Assembly: GCA_029990175.1 (NCBI GenBank) | Contig: JARKIP010000021.1 | Span: 21,333,501-21,397,500 of the forward strand | DNA from: Petunia secreta | Taxonomy: Eukaryota > Streptophyta > Magnoliopsida > Solanales > Solanaceae | Direction: 5' to 3' | DNA: 64,000 bases | Shown: positions 12,170-24,203 of the stretch, piece after piece | Layout: every line of letters starts with the position of its first letter | Position numbering within the stretch: the first letter of the stretch is position 1 | Notes under the pieces: generated by a model | The model's database searches: none | The model's input: the letters and a program-made list of their open reading frames with translations, nothing else | What the model was told of the DNA's origin: nothing | Translations under genes and position numbers: made by a program

Positions 12170-12864
12170 TGCAGCCCGAACACGTGCTGATCAACTGTTC
12201 GACCAACCGAGGAGACCAATGACACGAAGCCAAGCCAAGCTGCTGCACGATGTGCACATTCACTTAGCCTGGCCGAAGGAAAGCAATTGCTCCGAAGCTG
12301 AGTGGCCGGGCTCAAGAACCGAATGTGCTATCTTCAGATTTGAGCCCGAAGGTAAGTGACCGAGGAAAATGAACTCGAAGACAAGTGAACGTCCGAGGAC
12401 AATGAGCTCGACAACTGAGCGTCCGAGACAATGAGTTCGAGCAAGAAACCACGCACCGAAGTCAAGGCTGCCGAACACACACTTTAGCTCAGCCCTGCGT
12501 GGCTTGTTTTTATTAGTCACTTGCGACTATTTACTACTTTATCCTTAGACTAGCCTATAAATAGTGTGCTATTATGAGTCTCCGATGAAGCCGAACCCCG
12601 ACGTGGGCTTTTAAAGAACTTGTATCAACCGGTGTTACTTGTTTGAACTATTTCTTCTTGATCAATCAATTTGCAAGAAGCAGGTATTTCTTGAGGATTG
12701 TTGCATAGTATAGGTGCGTCTTGATTTCCCTTCAATCGAGCTTTGAGACAGGTTCCTCACTGTTCTTTTGAATCGAAGCAAGATTTGTCTTGCTTCTATC
12801 TTTACTTTCTTGTCATTTTCTTCCGCGTTCGTGTTTAGCACTTCCCTCGGGTTTGCTTGCACCG
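12170..12864 (+). mobile_element. ~695-bp LTR-like insertion inside copia 2
   Basis: The pol reading frame of copia 2 is interrupted here. The flanking words gtgcatga (12162-12169) and gtgcgtga (12865-12872) look like an 8-bp target duplication with one mismatch; a 5-bp duplication (catga/cgtga) is also possible. Inside, a TATA box (cctataaatagtg, ~12553) precedes a transcript-leader-like stretch, as in an LTR. No coding region or inverted termini are evident. It may be a solo LTR or a TRIM; exact ends and class are uncertain. Confidence 0.5.
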
Positions 12865-12872
12865 GTGCGTGA

Positions 12873-13944
12873 ACTGACTAAGACACTGCACTGCAAAGGC
12901 AATGTCTGGTCTGATAATTGTGAGGTAGAGTAGTCGACCAATTAACCTCTGATAGGGACCAGGGTCTGGTAGTGGTGGATCATTTGAAGAGCCAAAATGT
13001 TGGTCATATTCAAGTGTGGTGAGCTTGTGATTAAGCTCCATTGGTGCACCAGCAGGCTTTGTGGCTGTCAGGCCTAAATCAGAGATGAGCTCCATGGCAT
13101 ATTTCCTCTGATGCATCAATATTCCATCCTGATTCCTGGCAAATTCAATACCCAGGAAATACTTAAGTTCTCCTAGGTCTTTAATCTTGAAGGTTTCTTG
13201 CAATTGGGACTTAGTGGCTAAGATCAGATCCTCATCGTCACTAGTTATCAGTAGGTCATCTACATAGACAAGGACAATCACTATCTTCCCTGCTTGTCTT
13301 CTGGTGAATAAGGAGTAATCAAGATGACTTTGAACAAAGCCTAAGCACTTTAAGGTTGTGCACAACTTAATGTTCCACTGCCTGGAAGCCTGCTTAAGTC
13401 CATAGAGGAACTTAGTGAGTCTGCAAACCTGTGACTTCTTGTTTGTGCAAGTGAAACCCTGAGGTAAAGTCATGCATACTTCTTCATAAAGGTCTCCCTG
13501 AAGAAAAGCATTGTACATATCCATTTGGTGGATGGTCCAATGCTTAAGTGCTGCTATGGATATAACTGCCCCGACTGTGACCATTTTCACCACTGGTGAA
13601 AAGGTTTCCTGATAGTTGACCCTGTCTTTCTGATTGTAACCCCTGGCAACAAGCCTTGCCTTGAATCTTTTAACTGTTCCATCTGCTCTATACTTAATTT
13701 TATACACTCATTTGCATCCTATAGCTCTCTTACCAGGTGGTAGGGATACTATCTTCCATGTGTTGTTCTCTTTTAAGGCTTGAATTTCTGCTTTCGTAGC
13801 ATCCACCCACCTAGGATCTTTGGCTGCTTCTGCATAAGAGTGAGGTTCTGTGTCAGTAGAAACTTTGCTGAGACAGCTTCTGTAGTTATGTGACACTCCA
13901 GAATAGTCAACTACATTTGACAGTAGATATAAGCAGCTATGCAC
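12873..13944 (-). pseudogene. copia 2 reverse transcriptase (one in-frame stop)
   Basis: Minus-strand frame covering the linker (EAAKDPRWVDATKAEI), then the RT: FKARLVARGYNQ, IHQMDMYNAFLQGDL, LYGLKQASRQW, and the catalytic YVDDLLI. Between the two frames, a Trp codon in the GCKWVYKIK-type motif reads TGA (13706-13708), consistent with a single G-to-A change. Otherwise the domain is continuous, ending at the nested insertion. Confidence 0.9.
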
Positions 13945-13980
13945 AGCTCCTTTATGACCTGGTCTAACAAAATCATTCAG

Positions 13981-15308
13981 CTACCCAGGTGGTTTGCTTG
14001 TTCTCCCTGACTGCCTTGATGGCACAATTGGTGGAGGAGGTACCAAGTCTGGGGCTGTGGCAGCTGGTACTGTAGGTAACTCTGTGGAACCAGTAGGGAG
14101 TGAGCCCTCTGGTGGAAAAGGTGTGTCTGAGATGTCTGAAACACCTGGATCAGTCAATTTTTCTATAAGGAAGACAGGATCAGCTGGTGTGAGTATGTCA
14201 GCAGCTTCTGAGGGCCAAGTATCACCCATATCCTTGTTATCGGTCTGAATGGTCTTAAAAGGAAAGATATCTTCATAGAATACTACATCTCTGCTAATGA
14301 ATATGCATTGATTAGCAAGATTATATAACTTGTAACCTTTCCATGAGGAGCTATAGCCAAGCAAGACTGATTTCGCTACTCTAGGTCCAAACATGTCATG
14401 ACTATTCAAGACAGTAGCATAGCATAATGACCCAATGATTCTCAGATGAGTGAGGGATGACACCTTATGATATAGCATCTCATAAGGTGATTTATGTTGC
14501 AAAACTGTGGAAGGAACTCTATTAATGATATACACTGCAGCCTCTACACAATGTCTCCAAAATCTTGATGGTAAGTGACTCTGGAACATGATGGCTCTTG
14601 CAGTTTCTAGGATATGCCTATATCTTCTCTCCACAACTCCATTCTGTTGTGGAGTATATGGGCAAGAACTCTGGTGCAGGATCCCATGAAGTTTAAAAAG
14701 AGTACTGCAATTCTGGTTGATGAATTCTGACCCATTGTCTGATCTAAACATTTTTACTTTAGTCCCAAATTTTGTGGAAACCATAGGAATGAAATTCTTC
14801 AAAATTTCTGTGACATCAGATTCCAGTCTCATCAAAAAAACCCAAGTCCATCTAGAATGGTAATCAACCAATGTAAGAAAGTATTTCATTCCATCATGTG
14901 TGGCTGTTTTGTAAGGACCCCAGACATCCATGTGCATCAAATAAAAAATATGCACTGCTTTATTACTACTGAGCTGAAATGGCAGTCTTACTTGCCTTGC
15001 CAATGGACATATATCACAATGATCTATTGTAAAACTATCCTTACTGCTAAAAATAGAAATTTTTCTCAAAACATTTATAGGTACATGACCCATCCTGTGA
15101 TGCCATAACTTTGCATTGATGCTTGTACTGCAGTCATTGATCTCCTTGTTGTTTCTTCCTTAACCGTGGGTGCCCTTTTGACATAAGATTGCACCACATA
15201 CAGCCCATCCTGTTCTTTACCAATCTGCTTCACTCTCCCAGTGAAGAGATCCTGAAAGATACAGAATCCAGGGTAAAATGCAACACAACAATTCAGTTCC
15301 TTTATCAT
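13981..15308 (-). pseudogene. copia 2 integrase
   Basis: The main frame (15093-13981, 370 aa) holds the zinc-binding C..C (CDICPLAR) and the complete D,D(35)E core: MDVWGP, RSDNGSEF and GVVERRYRH. The proline-rich C-terminal part ends near 13981. The preceding frame (15308-15075) is the GAG-pre-integrase leader, joined by a frameshift around 15080. The catalytic triad is preserved, unlike that of copia 1. Confidence 0.9.
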
Positions 15309-15311
15309 TTT

Positions 15312-16139
15312 TTATACAGATAACAAGTTAAACTTGAAATGTGGGACACATAGTACATTAGAGAGAGTATCATCATTCAGTTTGCAACTACCTATATGAG
15401 ACACTTCTGCTGAATCTCCATTAGGCAGCTGCACATGACCTGATCCTCCTAATGTCCATCCAGTTTTTAACAAGCATTTATTTCCAATCATATGCTCAGT
15501 AGCCCCAGTGTCAACAGTCCACTTATTATTAGGTACATTTGCTAGGTTTGCAAATATATGCTTACCTGCCATATTTGCACTGCCTCCAGAAATAGAAGAC
15601 TGTTGCAGCATTGTGAGTATCTGATGGTACTGGTCTTGAGTGAATACTGGTGCCACAGAGTGACCTACAGGCCTAGCAAATTGATTACTAATAGGTCCAT
15701 TTCCTTCTGTGTCCCCAAACCTATTAGGCTGAGCATTATTGTGATATGTGTCTTGTGACTGTGGTGGAGCAGCAAACTGATTTCCATGAGTAGTGTGAGT
15801 ACTTCCAGGACTAACAAAAGGCTGTGCATTAGCTATGTTTGTATGCCCATTGCTACCATTTGTCCTCCTTTTCCCTTTGTAGTTCTCAGGATACCCATTT
15901 AGCTGGTAACAACCTGCTCTTGTGTGACCTGTTAAGCTACAATGATCACACTTCATCAGCTTAAAACACCCTGCTCTAGTGTGCCTTTTTCTATGACAGA
16001 AATCACACTCAAGATTGTAATTCTTTCTTTGGTTGTATCCTCCTCCTTTGGCTGTATATAAAGCTGTGGGTTCAACATGATCCTGAACACCATAAGAAGT
16101 CCCTGAGATCATTTTCTGACTCTCATCCTGAATAATCAT
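15312..16139 (-). pseudogene. copia 2 double zinc knuckle and protease
   Basis: Minus-strand frame with two consecutive zinc-knuckle motifs (CDFCHRKRHTRAGC and CDHCSLTGHTRAGC), a Gln/Asn-rich linker, and an aspartic protease with an intact active site (WTVDTGATEHMIG) and LCVPHFKFNLLSV end. A frame break separates it from gag upstream and from the pre-integrase downstream (near 15310). Confidence 0.88.
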
Positions 16140-16149
16140 TGCATATGCT

Positions 16150-16932
16150 TGGTTGACAGTGGCATTTGAGGCATCATCAAAATCTGGCTCCTAGCCTGGC
16201 TATAACAATCATTTAACCCCATGAGAAATTGATACAAACGTTAATACTGTATGTGTGTGGCAAACTCCTTTGAATTAGTACAATCACAGGATGGTGGAGG
16301 CATGATTGAGTCATACTCATCCCAAAAATCCTTCAACTTAGAATAATAGACTGATATAGGGTTCACACCTTGTGTCATTATGAAGATCTCCTTGTGCAGA
16401 TGATACATACGCAATCCATTGACCTTATCAAAACGTTCTTCAGATCATCCCATACCTTTTGAGCATTAGTCCCAAAAAGTATACCACTTATATGTTCTCT
16501 ACTGACATTATGTATCATCCAGGAAATTACCATAGCATTACATCGATCGCACTGATTCTTATATTCAGATATACATTCATTTCGTGTGATCGATCCATCA
16601 ATGAAACCTAGTTTATTTTTGGTCAAAAGAGCTACTTTCATAGCTCGACTCCACAGTGTGTAGTTTTCCATTCCTGTAAGTAAGATTCCTACTGAAACAA
16701 AGCTAGGTCCATCTGATGGTGCTAGGTACAATGCGTGATTTTGATCCATGGCCGTAACATTGTTACCTGAGTTTGTAGACGAACTTGCTCCGGTGCCGGT
16801 AGCTCCAGCTGGTAATATCGCCATGAGAGTTGAAAGAAATTGATTGTAAAATGAACAAATTAGGGTTACAAAAAATTGAAAATTTTGACCTCCGATCCCA
16901 GAAACAACTGAGGAATTTCTCGATCCTTGCAA
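16150..16932 (-). pseudogene. copia 2 gag (broken)
   Basis: The frame at 16932-16378 contains a likely gag start at MAILPAGATG (16824) and the conserved gag region LTGMENYTLWSRAMKVALL. It is disrupted by frameshifts near 16400-16200, after which gag-like peptide continues toward the zinc knuckles. The 5' extension upstream of MAILPAG is probably untranslated. Confidence 0.8.
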
Positions 16933-16968
16933 CTATCGTCAAGAATCCCTAAATTCTCACAGTGATTC

Positions 16969-16980
16969 GCTCTGATACCA
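16969..16980 (-). other. Primer binding site (initiator-Met tRNA) of copia 2
   Basis: The reverse complement reads TGGTATCAGAGC, abutting the LTR with no gap. This is the standard plant copia primer site. Confidence 0.93.
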
Positions 16981-17294
16981 TGTCAAAATATTGAAGATCA
17001 AGGCTGGTTTGACACAAACCGAGCTAAGAACAAAGGAAGCCAATAAACTTTGTACAGAGAAGAAAAATGCAGAGCATTTGATATATTGAAAAATATCTAG
17101 AAATCTGAATATATAAAACTAACTATACAAGATGCTATCTAATGCCTATTTATACAAGGATCCAAGCTAACTAATTGCAATGAGCTAAGATTAACTAACT
17201 CCCTAAGCCTAACTAACTTTAGCTAGCTTAACTAATAAGTTAACTAAATAACTAGCTTTTGCTGACTGTGCAATGTGTATCAGTGGACTCAACA
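16981..17294 (-). repeat. 5' LTR of copia element 2
   Basis: TGTCAAAATA start and CTCAACA end, with the ATATA target duplication on its right. Confidence 0.93.
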
Positions 17295-17299
17295 ATATA

Positions 17300-18501
17300 A
17301 GCTTTTGTCCGGAGTTGTAGAAGTTACAGGACTATACATGTTTATGTTCCAAATTGATGTTTAGTTTGCATTATTTCAAGCGGCGTCATCCTATTGTTGA
17401 TAATTACGAGGATTAGCGTGACAGACAGTTAGATACTCAATGGATAATTATCAGCCACTCTCTTACACACTTCTCTACTAAAACATCAAGTTTTTGTCTA
17501 CGCGCCCATAATAACTCGCACACGATCAGCCGTTATTATAGTTTTACTGTTAGACCAAAACCTTGAGGGTAAAATTATAGTAGTAATATTTTGGCATAAT
17601 AAATGAAATTTTGAAACAAATTAAGTAGTGTTGTCCACAAACATTGCAACATGCCGAAGCATGTCTTCGTCATTATTGAGTGAAAAGTTATTGACAAGGA
17701 GTGCTTTTCTCAATACGATCTACCGATACAAATCTCAATTAATTGGGCAACTATACATACCAAACGAAATAGGATGAAAGTACCAAGTGAATAAGTCAAC
17801 AGTTGTGTGTTAGGTTTGGGGGGTGGAGGTGGAAGGTGTGTGTTTTGGGGGGGTGGGGGTGGCTTTGGATAGTTCTGAAAACTTCTCAGGCATTTTGATA
17901 ACTCCAAACAGCAGAATACAGTACAAATACCCTGAAGTCTCCTGATAATCCCCTCTTTGGACATGACGTTTCATGAAAACTCCCTTTTGACCCATCTGGT
18001 CTGTACTCTCTCTTGTCCTCATGGTGATTATGATAGGTAGAGAGATAAAGACAGTTGGTAAATTTAAAATTTGAACTAATTCGAAAATTTAATATATATA
18101 TATATTCTGTTGATTTTAAATACATATATAGAACTTAAGCAAACTGTTGGGTATGGCCGAACAAACTCCATACCCTGAATAATGACATGCATGCTATGTA
18201 TCATGCAAGCACATTACTAAGAGTCACATCTTTCAACAACTCTACTGCTGCATGCCACCCCTAAATCTCCCGGTTGTGGTTACCTTTGGCCACTAGCTCC
18301 CTGGTGATTTGTTTAAAATAAAAAGCTTATATCATTTTTCTTTTTCGAACCATTTTACATTCTAGGAAAGAAAACCTCAATTAGGGTTGCTCCTGAAACA
18401 ATGTCTTCCGTATATGTACTTGGTAGAGTTTTTATGGTTTTATCCTTTTCTAATTTCTATAATCATATGAATAATTATATGCGGTGTTACATATATATAT
18501 A
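17300..18501. other. Gene-free intergenic DNA with a G-rich tract
   Basis: No gene seen. 17815-17872 is strongly G-rich on the plus strand (runs of 6, 7 and 5 G) and its complement yields a Pro/Thr-rich open frame of low complexity. A short (AT)n run is at 18090-18106. Confidence 0.6.
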
Positions 18502-19731
18502 CAGTCAAACTTCGTTATAATGATATTGTTTGTCTGATATTTTATGTTGTTATAGTGAAGTGTTGTTAAATATATATACTGACATTTGACATTTAAATCT
18601 CATTTTGTTGTTTCAACCAAAAGTATGAAAAAATATTTCTCTATATTTTTTTATGTTATAAACGAAAACAAAATACATATTAAACTTATAATCTCAAGAG
18701 GATTTTATATTTTATTGATTAAAAATTAAAAAGACTAATAGATTATTAATAAATCCATAACTGGTTTTACCGTACCGAAAAAAATTAAAATCAAGCAACA
18801 TATTCATTTAACGTTAATTAAAAATTAAAAAAATCAAGTTTGACGTAAGAATTGTAGGTTGTTTCATAAATTTCAGTCTTTTAGTGACAAGATAACACTT
18901 GAATTGGCGAAGATTTTTGTTCAAACTTTCAGTAAAAGGGTATTCAATAGCTTTCTCTTGAAGGCGTCTATTACCTTAACAGCTGATCATCTATCTCAGC
19001 CCAACTAGCAGCAGGTTAAGGCTCTTCATTAGCACTTTCGTTCTCACCTTCTGCCTCTATTGGTTCTTGTTCTTCCACTCCATTGACTTGTGCATTAAAC
19101 TCTTCTAGATCATTAGTGTAAGTTTCAAAGATTTGAAGTGTTGCATCGAACTCTATATAAGTGGTAACATCCATTGCTTGATTGGTGTTATGAGATGAGT
19201 TTTGGGCTATAAGTGATGACATACTACCAACATCCTCCATAAGTTCTAAATTTTATTATTAATATTGGGGTTGTCATCTGTAGGTAGAATGCCAGTAATT
19301 TTTCGATAACGGAGAATGATAGAGGTCTTCACATCATTCCATGCTTCTACAAGAGTGTTGATTGCTTGTCATAAGTTAAACTTTTTGTCATTAGATAATG
19401 GGTGGCATGGAATGATCAACTTACCATTTAACTTATCATTCATATAATTTTTTTCGTAAATATTTTATGGTACTACTGTAAAAAGGGTAATATATTTATG
19501 GTACAGATGATTGCCATATTTTGTATTTTATCTTTATACATAATATAATTTTTTTACAGAATATTATTACAATATTTGAGTATGGGGAAGAGGCAATTTT
19601 ACAAACAATGTATTGCTATAAAGAACATCATTTGCTATTACAGGTAGAATGTTGTTATGGTTCTAGAGAAAATTAGGTTGTTATAATGCAATAATATTAT
19701 AACGAGGAGCTATTATAATGAGGTTTGACTG
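18502..19731 (-). mobile_element. Degenerate pogo/Tigger-like (Tc1-mariner) transposon
   Basis: The termini are inverted repeats: CAGTCAAACTTCGTTATAA at the left and, on the other strand, CAGTCAAACCTCATTATAA at the right. This matches the CAGTNAAAC start of plant pogo-like (Lemi/Emigrant) elements. The left end is preceded by TA, the usual target; the right end has CA, probably a mutated TA. A transposase remnant lies inside on the minus strand. Length (1.23 kb) is short for an autonomous pogo element. Confidence 0.72.
19016..19390 (-). pseudogene. pogo-like transposase C-terminal remnant
   Basis: Reading the minus strand from ~19385, a stretch translates as AWNDVKTS...ITGILP. This is the conserved end of pogo/Tigger DDE transposases (typically EAW..V...TI.NCW...GILP). 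After a stop and frame change, a 74-aa acidic frame (19240-19016) follows, rich in Glu and Asn as in the tails of this family. No catalytic residues remain. Confidence 0.6.
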
Positions 19732-20587
19732 CATTACAACATTCTAGTACTAATTATATATGTGTTAGTATACAATATATATGAACATTAGTTCATAAAC
19801 GAATAATCTAGATCCATAAATTTATCAAATTTTAGAATGGGGTGAAATTCATGTTAAGTATCAAGGTATTAGTCGAGAGATTAAACATATATATTAGATT
19901 GGACTAGATATAAATCAATTCCAAACTAGAGTATAAATCAGTATTAGCTCAAATCTGATCTTGATCTTGATCTTGGTCTTAAACTCTAAAATAAATAAAG
20001 TATAAAGACCCGTGATTACCGAACATCCGGATAATTACATTTTAGGCAAATGCAACTACGACAAATACGGAGTACGTATCTAGACCCGAATTGGACAATA
20101 TATGGTCTGAAAATGCTAGTCATATATACTTATTTATGGTCGTAGAAACTTAGGTAGAAAATCTAGCTCCCACCACATCCACAGATGCTGAAGGTTTAAT
20201 AGGCTAGAACTTCCTATCGCAGGATTCACAAATGTCCTTCCCAAGACCAAACAGAAAGAGTCATCATTCATCAAGGACACAAAGTTTTAATTGAAACCAC
20301 CCTTCATCCCCTTCAACATACTTATTGACCAAATATGGAAAAAGAAAAATACTTGTACAGAGAGTGGAAACTTTTAAATCCATCCAATAGCTTCTAATTT
20401 CACAGTTAGAGGTGGCAACCAAATTGACCTAAAGACTAATCCATTCTAGATTGATTTTGTTTAGATCACGGTGGGTTCAGAAATTAAAATTGATGGATTC
20501 AAGGATTTTGAGTTCTTTGAAATGTAATATGAGTTCAGAATTAATACTAGTACTCATAGTGATGTAAATGCTTTACAGGATTTCTTT
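19732..20587. other. Gene-free intergenic DNA
   Basis: No coding region. A fragment related to the dispersed repeat at 3494 lies at ~20465-20560. Confidence 0.5.
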
Positions 20588-20794
20588 TACACACACACAC
20601 CCCCACAACCCCCCCCCCCCCCCCTCCCCACCCACACACATATTGTGTGCGTGTGTATTGAAACCCGAAAATGGTGCATCCAATTGAAGAAAATCTAACA
20701 TAAATTACAATTAACAAAAAAGAAAGCTAAAACACACATGTAGGTTATATGTAGAGAGCAAAAATGCTAAATGCAACATTTTCCTATGAGGAAG

Positions 20795-20844
<50 letters not shown>

Positions 20845-20982
20845 TAAAACCCGATAATGGTGCGTTCAATTGAAGAAAATTTAACATATTTAAAATTAAC
20901 AAAAAAGAAAGCTACAACAGACATGTAGATTATATATAGCGCCAAAATGCTAAATGCAACATTTCCCTTTGAGGAAAGATTA
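20588..20982. repeat. Duplicated ~138-bp unit with expanded microsatellites
   Basis: Two copies of the same segment (about 20659-20795 and 20846-20980; both begin aaacccga.aatggtgc and end in gaggaa) are each preceded by a GT tract. The second tract has grown into (AT)n(GT)n at 20797-20844. A long C run (20611-20630) flanked by CA repeats lies to the left of the first copy. The copies differ at several positions, so the duplication is not recent. Confidence 0.85.
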
Positions 20983-21152
20983 AAGTTGCAACTAATTAAC
21001 GAAAATCAAGAGTTATAAGGGGCTACAAGTGAACATAAACAAAAAAAGAGAAAGCAACTAGTTCTTAATTAAAATGAACCTTCCCATACCCCCATTTCAT
21101 TCCAGCTCCCTTTGATATTCTTCCAAAAACTATTCCAAAACTATTAATTTTG

Positions 21153-24100
21153 TCAATTTGAAGGGTCATGATCATTGTCTTGTTCAATTTCTGAAGCAGG
21201 TTCATCTTCTTCCTCTAAGCAATCAATACCATAAGCAGCATGTCCATTCCCAAATGCTTTTATATGATCTTTAAGTGACCTTTTATGCTTAAAATCTGAT
21301 CCGCAAGTGCAATACCAAAGTTTTCCACAATTCTTCTCATGAGTTCTCCAATCACCTCTCACAGCAAATGCTTTTCCACATTTCCTACACATGAATGGCT
21401 TGATTCCATGCTTTCTTTTGTAATGAGTTTGAAGGGTTCTGAAATCTTTCAATGGCTTAGCTCTTGGATGATCAATGTTGTTCCTACAGCCAGGTGCACA
21501 ACAAAAACATGGAAGTCTTAGCATAGCTGTTGGTTGTGTTCCCCTTAGTGATTCTGGTCCTTTTCTGTATTGAGATCCATGTCCCCACATGTGCATCTGT
21601 GTTTTGAAAGAATCAAATCCCAATTGGAAGATCAAATTTATGCACTGGCTAACATTAATATAGAGAAACTTGCAGATTTTCAAACTGAGTTAATTCAACT
21701 AGAAAACATGGAACCCGCATGTATCAAAACATATGCATCATATGAGCAAACTGTAATTATATATGTGAGATTAAATTATTATTATTATTAGCTAAAAAAA
21801 AAGCCAAAAAAATGATTGAGGAGATCAAGTATAGGATTACCATACACCACAAGTTCAACACTAGAGTAATCAAGAATTCACCAGAGTAACAACGGCATTA
21901 GAGTTTACCATATACCACAAGTTCAACACTAGAGTAACAATGCCATTAGTGTTTACCTTCAATATACTACAAAATAAAAGATGATTATATTTCAATATAC
22001 TACAAAATAAAAGATGATTATATACTATCAGATATCCTAAAAGGTAATTACTGGTAATCGTTCATAAAACATGCAATAAACAACCTGAGGATAAGATAAA
22101 TTACTTCTTACAAAATGTTAAAATAGACAAAAAATATAAAAATTCTTTATACTTCCTGTGTAAATAATGTTCAATCCGTTGTATTAATCTATCAAGTCAC
22201 ACTGAGGGAGGAAGTGGATGCAGCTACATAGAGATGAGACGACTTCAATTTTGATTTTTCCAGTAGTTATTAGGTCATATACGCTATAACTCGTAGAAAC
22301 AAAACCAGAATAAGCCGAGTTTGATATGCAATCATGTGAAAATCACTATAGAAATTTATGTGGTGGTTTCTTTTTGATGCTGATTGATAAGACTTCTGAT
22401 GATGCTAAGACTAAAGAATCTTTCTTTAAGGATTGCATAATAGTAGATCCTTTTCATAATGTTAACTTTGATAAAAAAAAAAAAAAGACAACTTTTGTTT
22501 GAAACTACCCACAATTATTGATGGATATATTTGATAATTTGCATGGGTCATATTAGTTACTGTATCGAAAAAGGAAGAAAAGTTTATACTTCAATTTGCT
22601 AAGGAATAATAAAAGAACTCCCTTTTCTTTTTGTAAAATGCATATGCATCTTGATTCACAAAGGATAACACAATTTGTGGATTTATATGCATGCTAATTT
22701 TCTTTATTTCCAGATTATGTTGAAAAAGGGAGCATTTGCTTGTGGGGTCTAGTCATATGTAAGAAAGGAGGATGTTTCTTGAGAACCCTTTTTTATCTTT
22801 TCTCTGTCCTTTGATTAAGATTATAAGCAAAACTGGAATTTGTTCAGTGACACATCTGCCTATGAGTAGTATATACAAACTTCAAGGACAAAAAGCATTT
22901 TTAGATGTGTTGTTCAATCAAATAAAGAGAGCTACTGACCAAAGTTCTCAGTTGGACCAGGTTGATTTATCAGATCCCCATAAACCACAACTCATGCAGA
23001 AAAAGAAACAAAGGACGGAAACAAAAAATATAGATCAAATATGAAAATCTTTATTTGTTAAACAATAAAAAAGAATGAAAAGGAAAAGAAAAGCAAACCC
23101 TTATAAGCTAGGACCCATATACTGTATCTTTCATCTCCAGTAGAGATTCAAAAGCAAAAGGTTGAAAAACTTGCTACAAAAGAAGTGTGCTAACAAAGAG
23201 AGATGTGTTTTTTTCTCTTAAAAAAAAAAGAAAGAAAGTAAAAAGAAGTAGGAAAACAAAAAGAAATGATAGGAACGGAAAAGGCAAGTTTTAGCCTTTA
23301 GCCTGTAGGCTTTTAGTATAAAGCATGGTTCATAATTTTGGTTTAAGGATTTACAATACATATACATATCATAACATCTACTTATACACACAAATTTATA
23401 TAAATATACTGATAGTGCAAATATCTCTGGCTGTATCACTGCACTTTGACTGACTGTTTTATAGTATATAGTTTACCATTTTTTCAAAGTTATCAGTATT
23501 TTTAAAATTTAAGTAATCTAATTGTATAAATAGTTTTTACATTGTCGGTGTGAAGAATGAAACTCTTTATTTAAACATCAATTAAACATACCTGCATGTT
23601 ATTGTATCTATTGAAAGTCTTGAAGCAAAGAGGGCATGAAAATTGTGTAGGACCAATCAAAATCTGAGCTGGTGTTGGGATCCAATATTGACCCTTGTGA
23701 AGTGTGCTTGTGGAAGAATATCCACTGGCCACAGTAACTTGGTCTTCTTCTTTGTTAATTTCTTCATTGTTTGTAGAAGAAAGCCTTGAGATCAAATCAG
23801 GGCTTGGACTAGGAAGCCCTAATTGTAAGGCTACACTAACATTTTCATCATCTTCTTGATCATCAACATAGTTTGATGATGAAATGAAGCTCTCCTCTTT
23901 GTTTTCCTTACTACTATTATCAACTTCCATAGTAGTGCAATTAGATGAATAATCTTGATCTTGAATCACTTGCCTTGTTGGGCTTAAGCTAAGGAGAGGT
24001 AGTGGCTCTTTCAAAGGTGGAGAAGTAGGTGGTGATGAAGATTGAAAATATTCATTGTATTGGAAATTAGTGGAGGGCAAGATACAGTTATTATATGAAG

Positions 24101-24203
24101 AGAAAGGAGGAGTAGAAGATGATGAAGAAGAAGAAAAGTGAAAAAGAGGGTTGAGATTATTATTGAACCATCCATGAAAGTAATTTGTGTAAGGATCAGT
24201 CAT
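21153..24203 (-). CDS. WIP-domain C2H2 zinc-finger transcription factor (WIP2/NTT-like), two exons
   Basis: Nuclear transcription factor of the plant WIP family, which controls reproductive-tract, root and vascular patterning. Exon 1 is 24203-23592 (204 codons) and exon 2 is 21596-21153 (147 codons plus stop), giving 351 aa. The splice sites are CAG|GTATG and CACAG|ATGCAC, phase 0. The N-terminus MTDPY.N.F matches the WIP2/NTT type. A Ser/Pro-rich region is followed by an EAR-like LPLLSLSP (~90) and VALQLGLPSPSP. The diagnostic QYWIPTPAQIL (~180) leads into the four-finger block. Finger 1 (CPLCFKTF...HMWGH) is split by the intron. Later fingers include CCAPGCRNNIDHPRAKPL, CRKCGKAFAVRGDWRTHEKNC and CTCGSDFKHKRSLKDHIKAFG. 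The acidic tail DEEDEPASE-like also fits WIP2. No breaks are seen. The exact family member needs a tree. Confidence 0.95.
21597..23591 (-). other. Intron of the WIP gene (1995 bp)
   Basis: A single phase-0 intron at the position conserved in WIP genes, inside the first zinc finger. It holds two short tandem duplications near the acceptor end: a ~68-bp unit at 21839-21957, and a 33-bp unit twice at 21958-22023. Open frames inside it have no recognisable domains. Confidence 0.93.

Larger units (their letters stand above)
11252..17294 (-). mobile_element. Second Ty1/copia retrotransposon, minus strand, with nested insertion
   Basis: LTRs of 318 bp (left, functionally the 3' LTR) and 314 bp (right, 5' LTR) begin TGTCAAAATA and end CTCAACA. 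The 5-bp target duplication ATATA is at 11247-11251 and 17295-17299. On the minus strand the right LTR is followed at once by TGGTATCAGAGC, the initiator-Met tRNA binding site. The left LTR is preceded by a gagggggg polypurine tract. By eye the LTRs differ at ~13 sites plus a 4-bp indel (~4%), so this copy looks older than copia 1. It belongs to a different copia lineage: LTR size, gag, double zinc knuckle and primer site all differ. Confidence 0.95.

Noticed and set aside
17710..18125. Overlapping minus-strand frames with Pro/Thr-rich peptides
   Set aside because: Driven by the G-rich tract on the plus strand; no gene features.
22772..23044. 90-aa plus-strand frame
   Set aside because: It lies inside the intron of the WIP gene on the opposite strand and has no recognisable domain.
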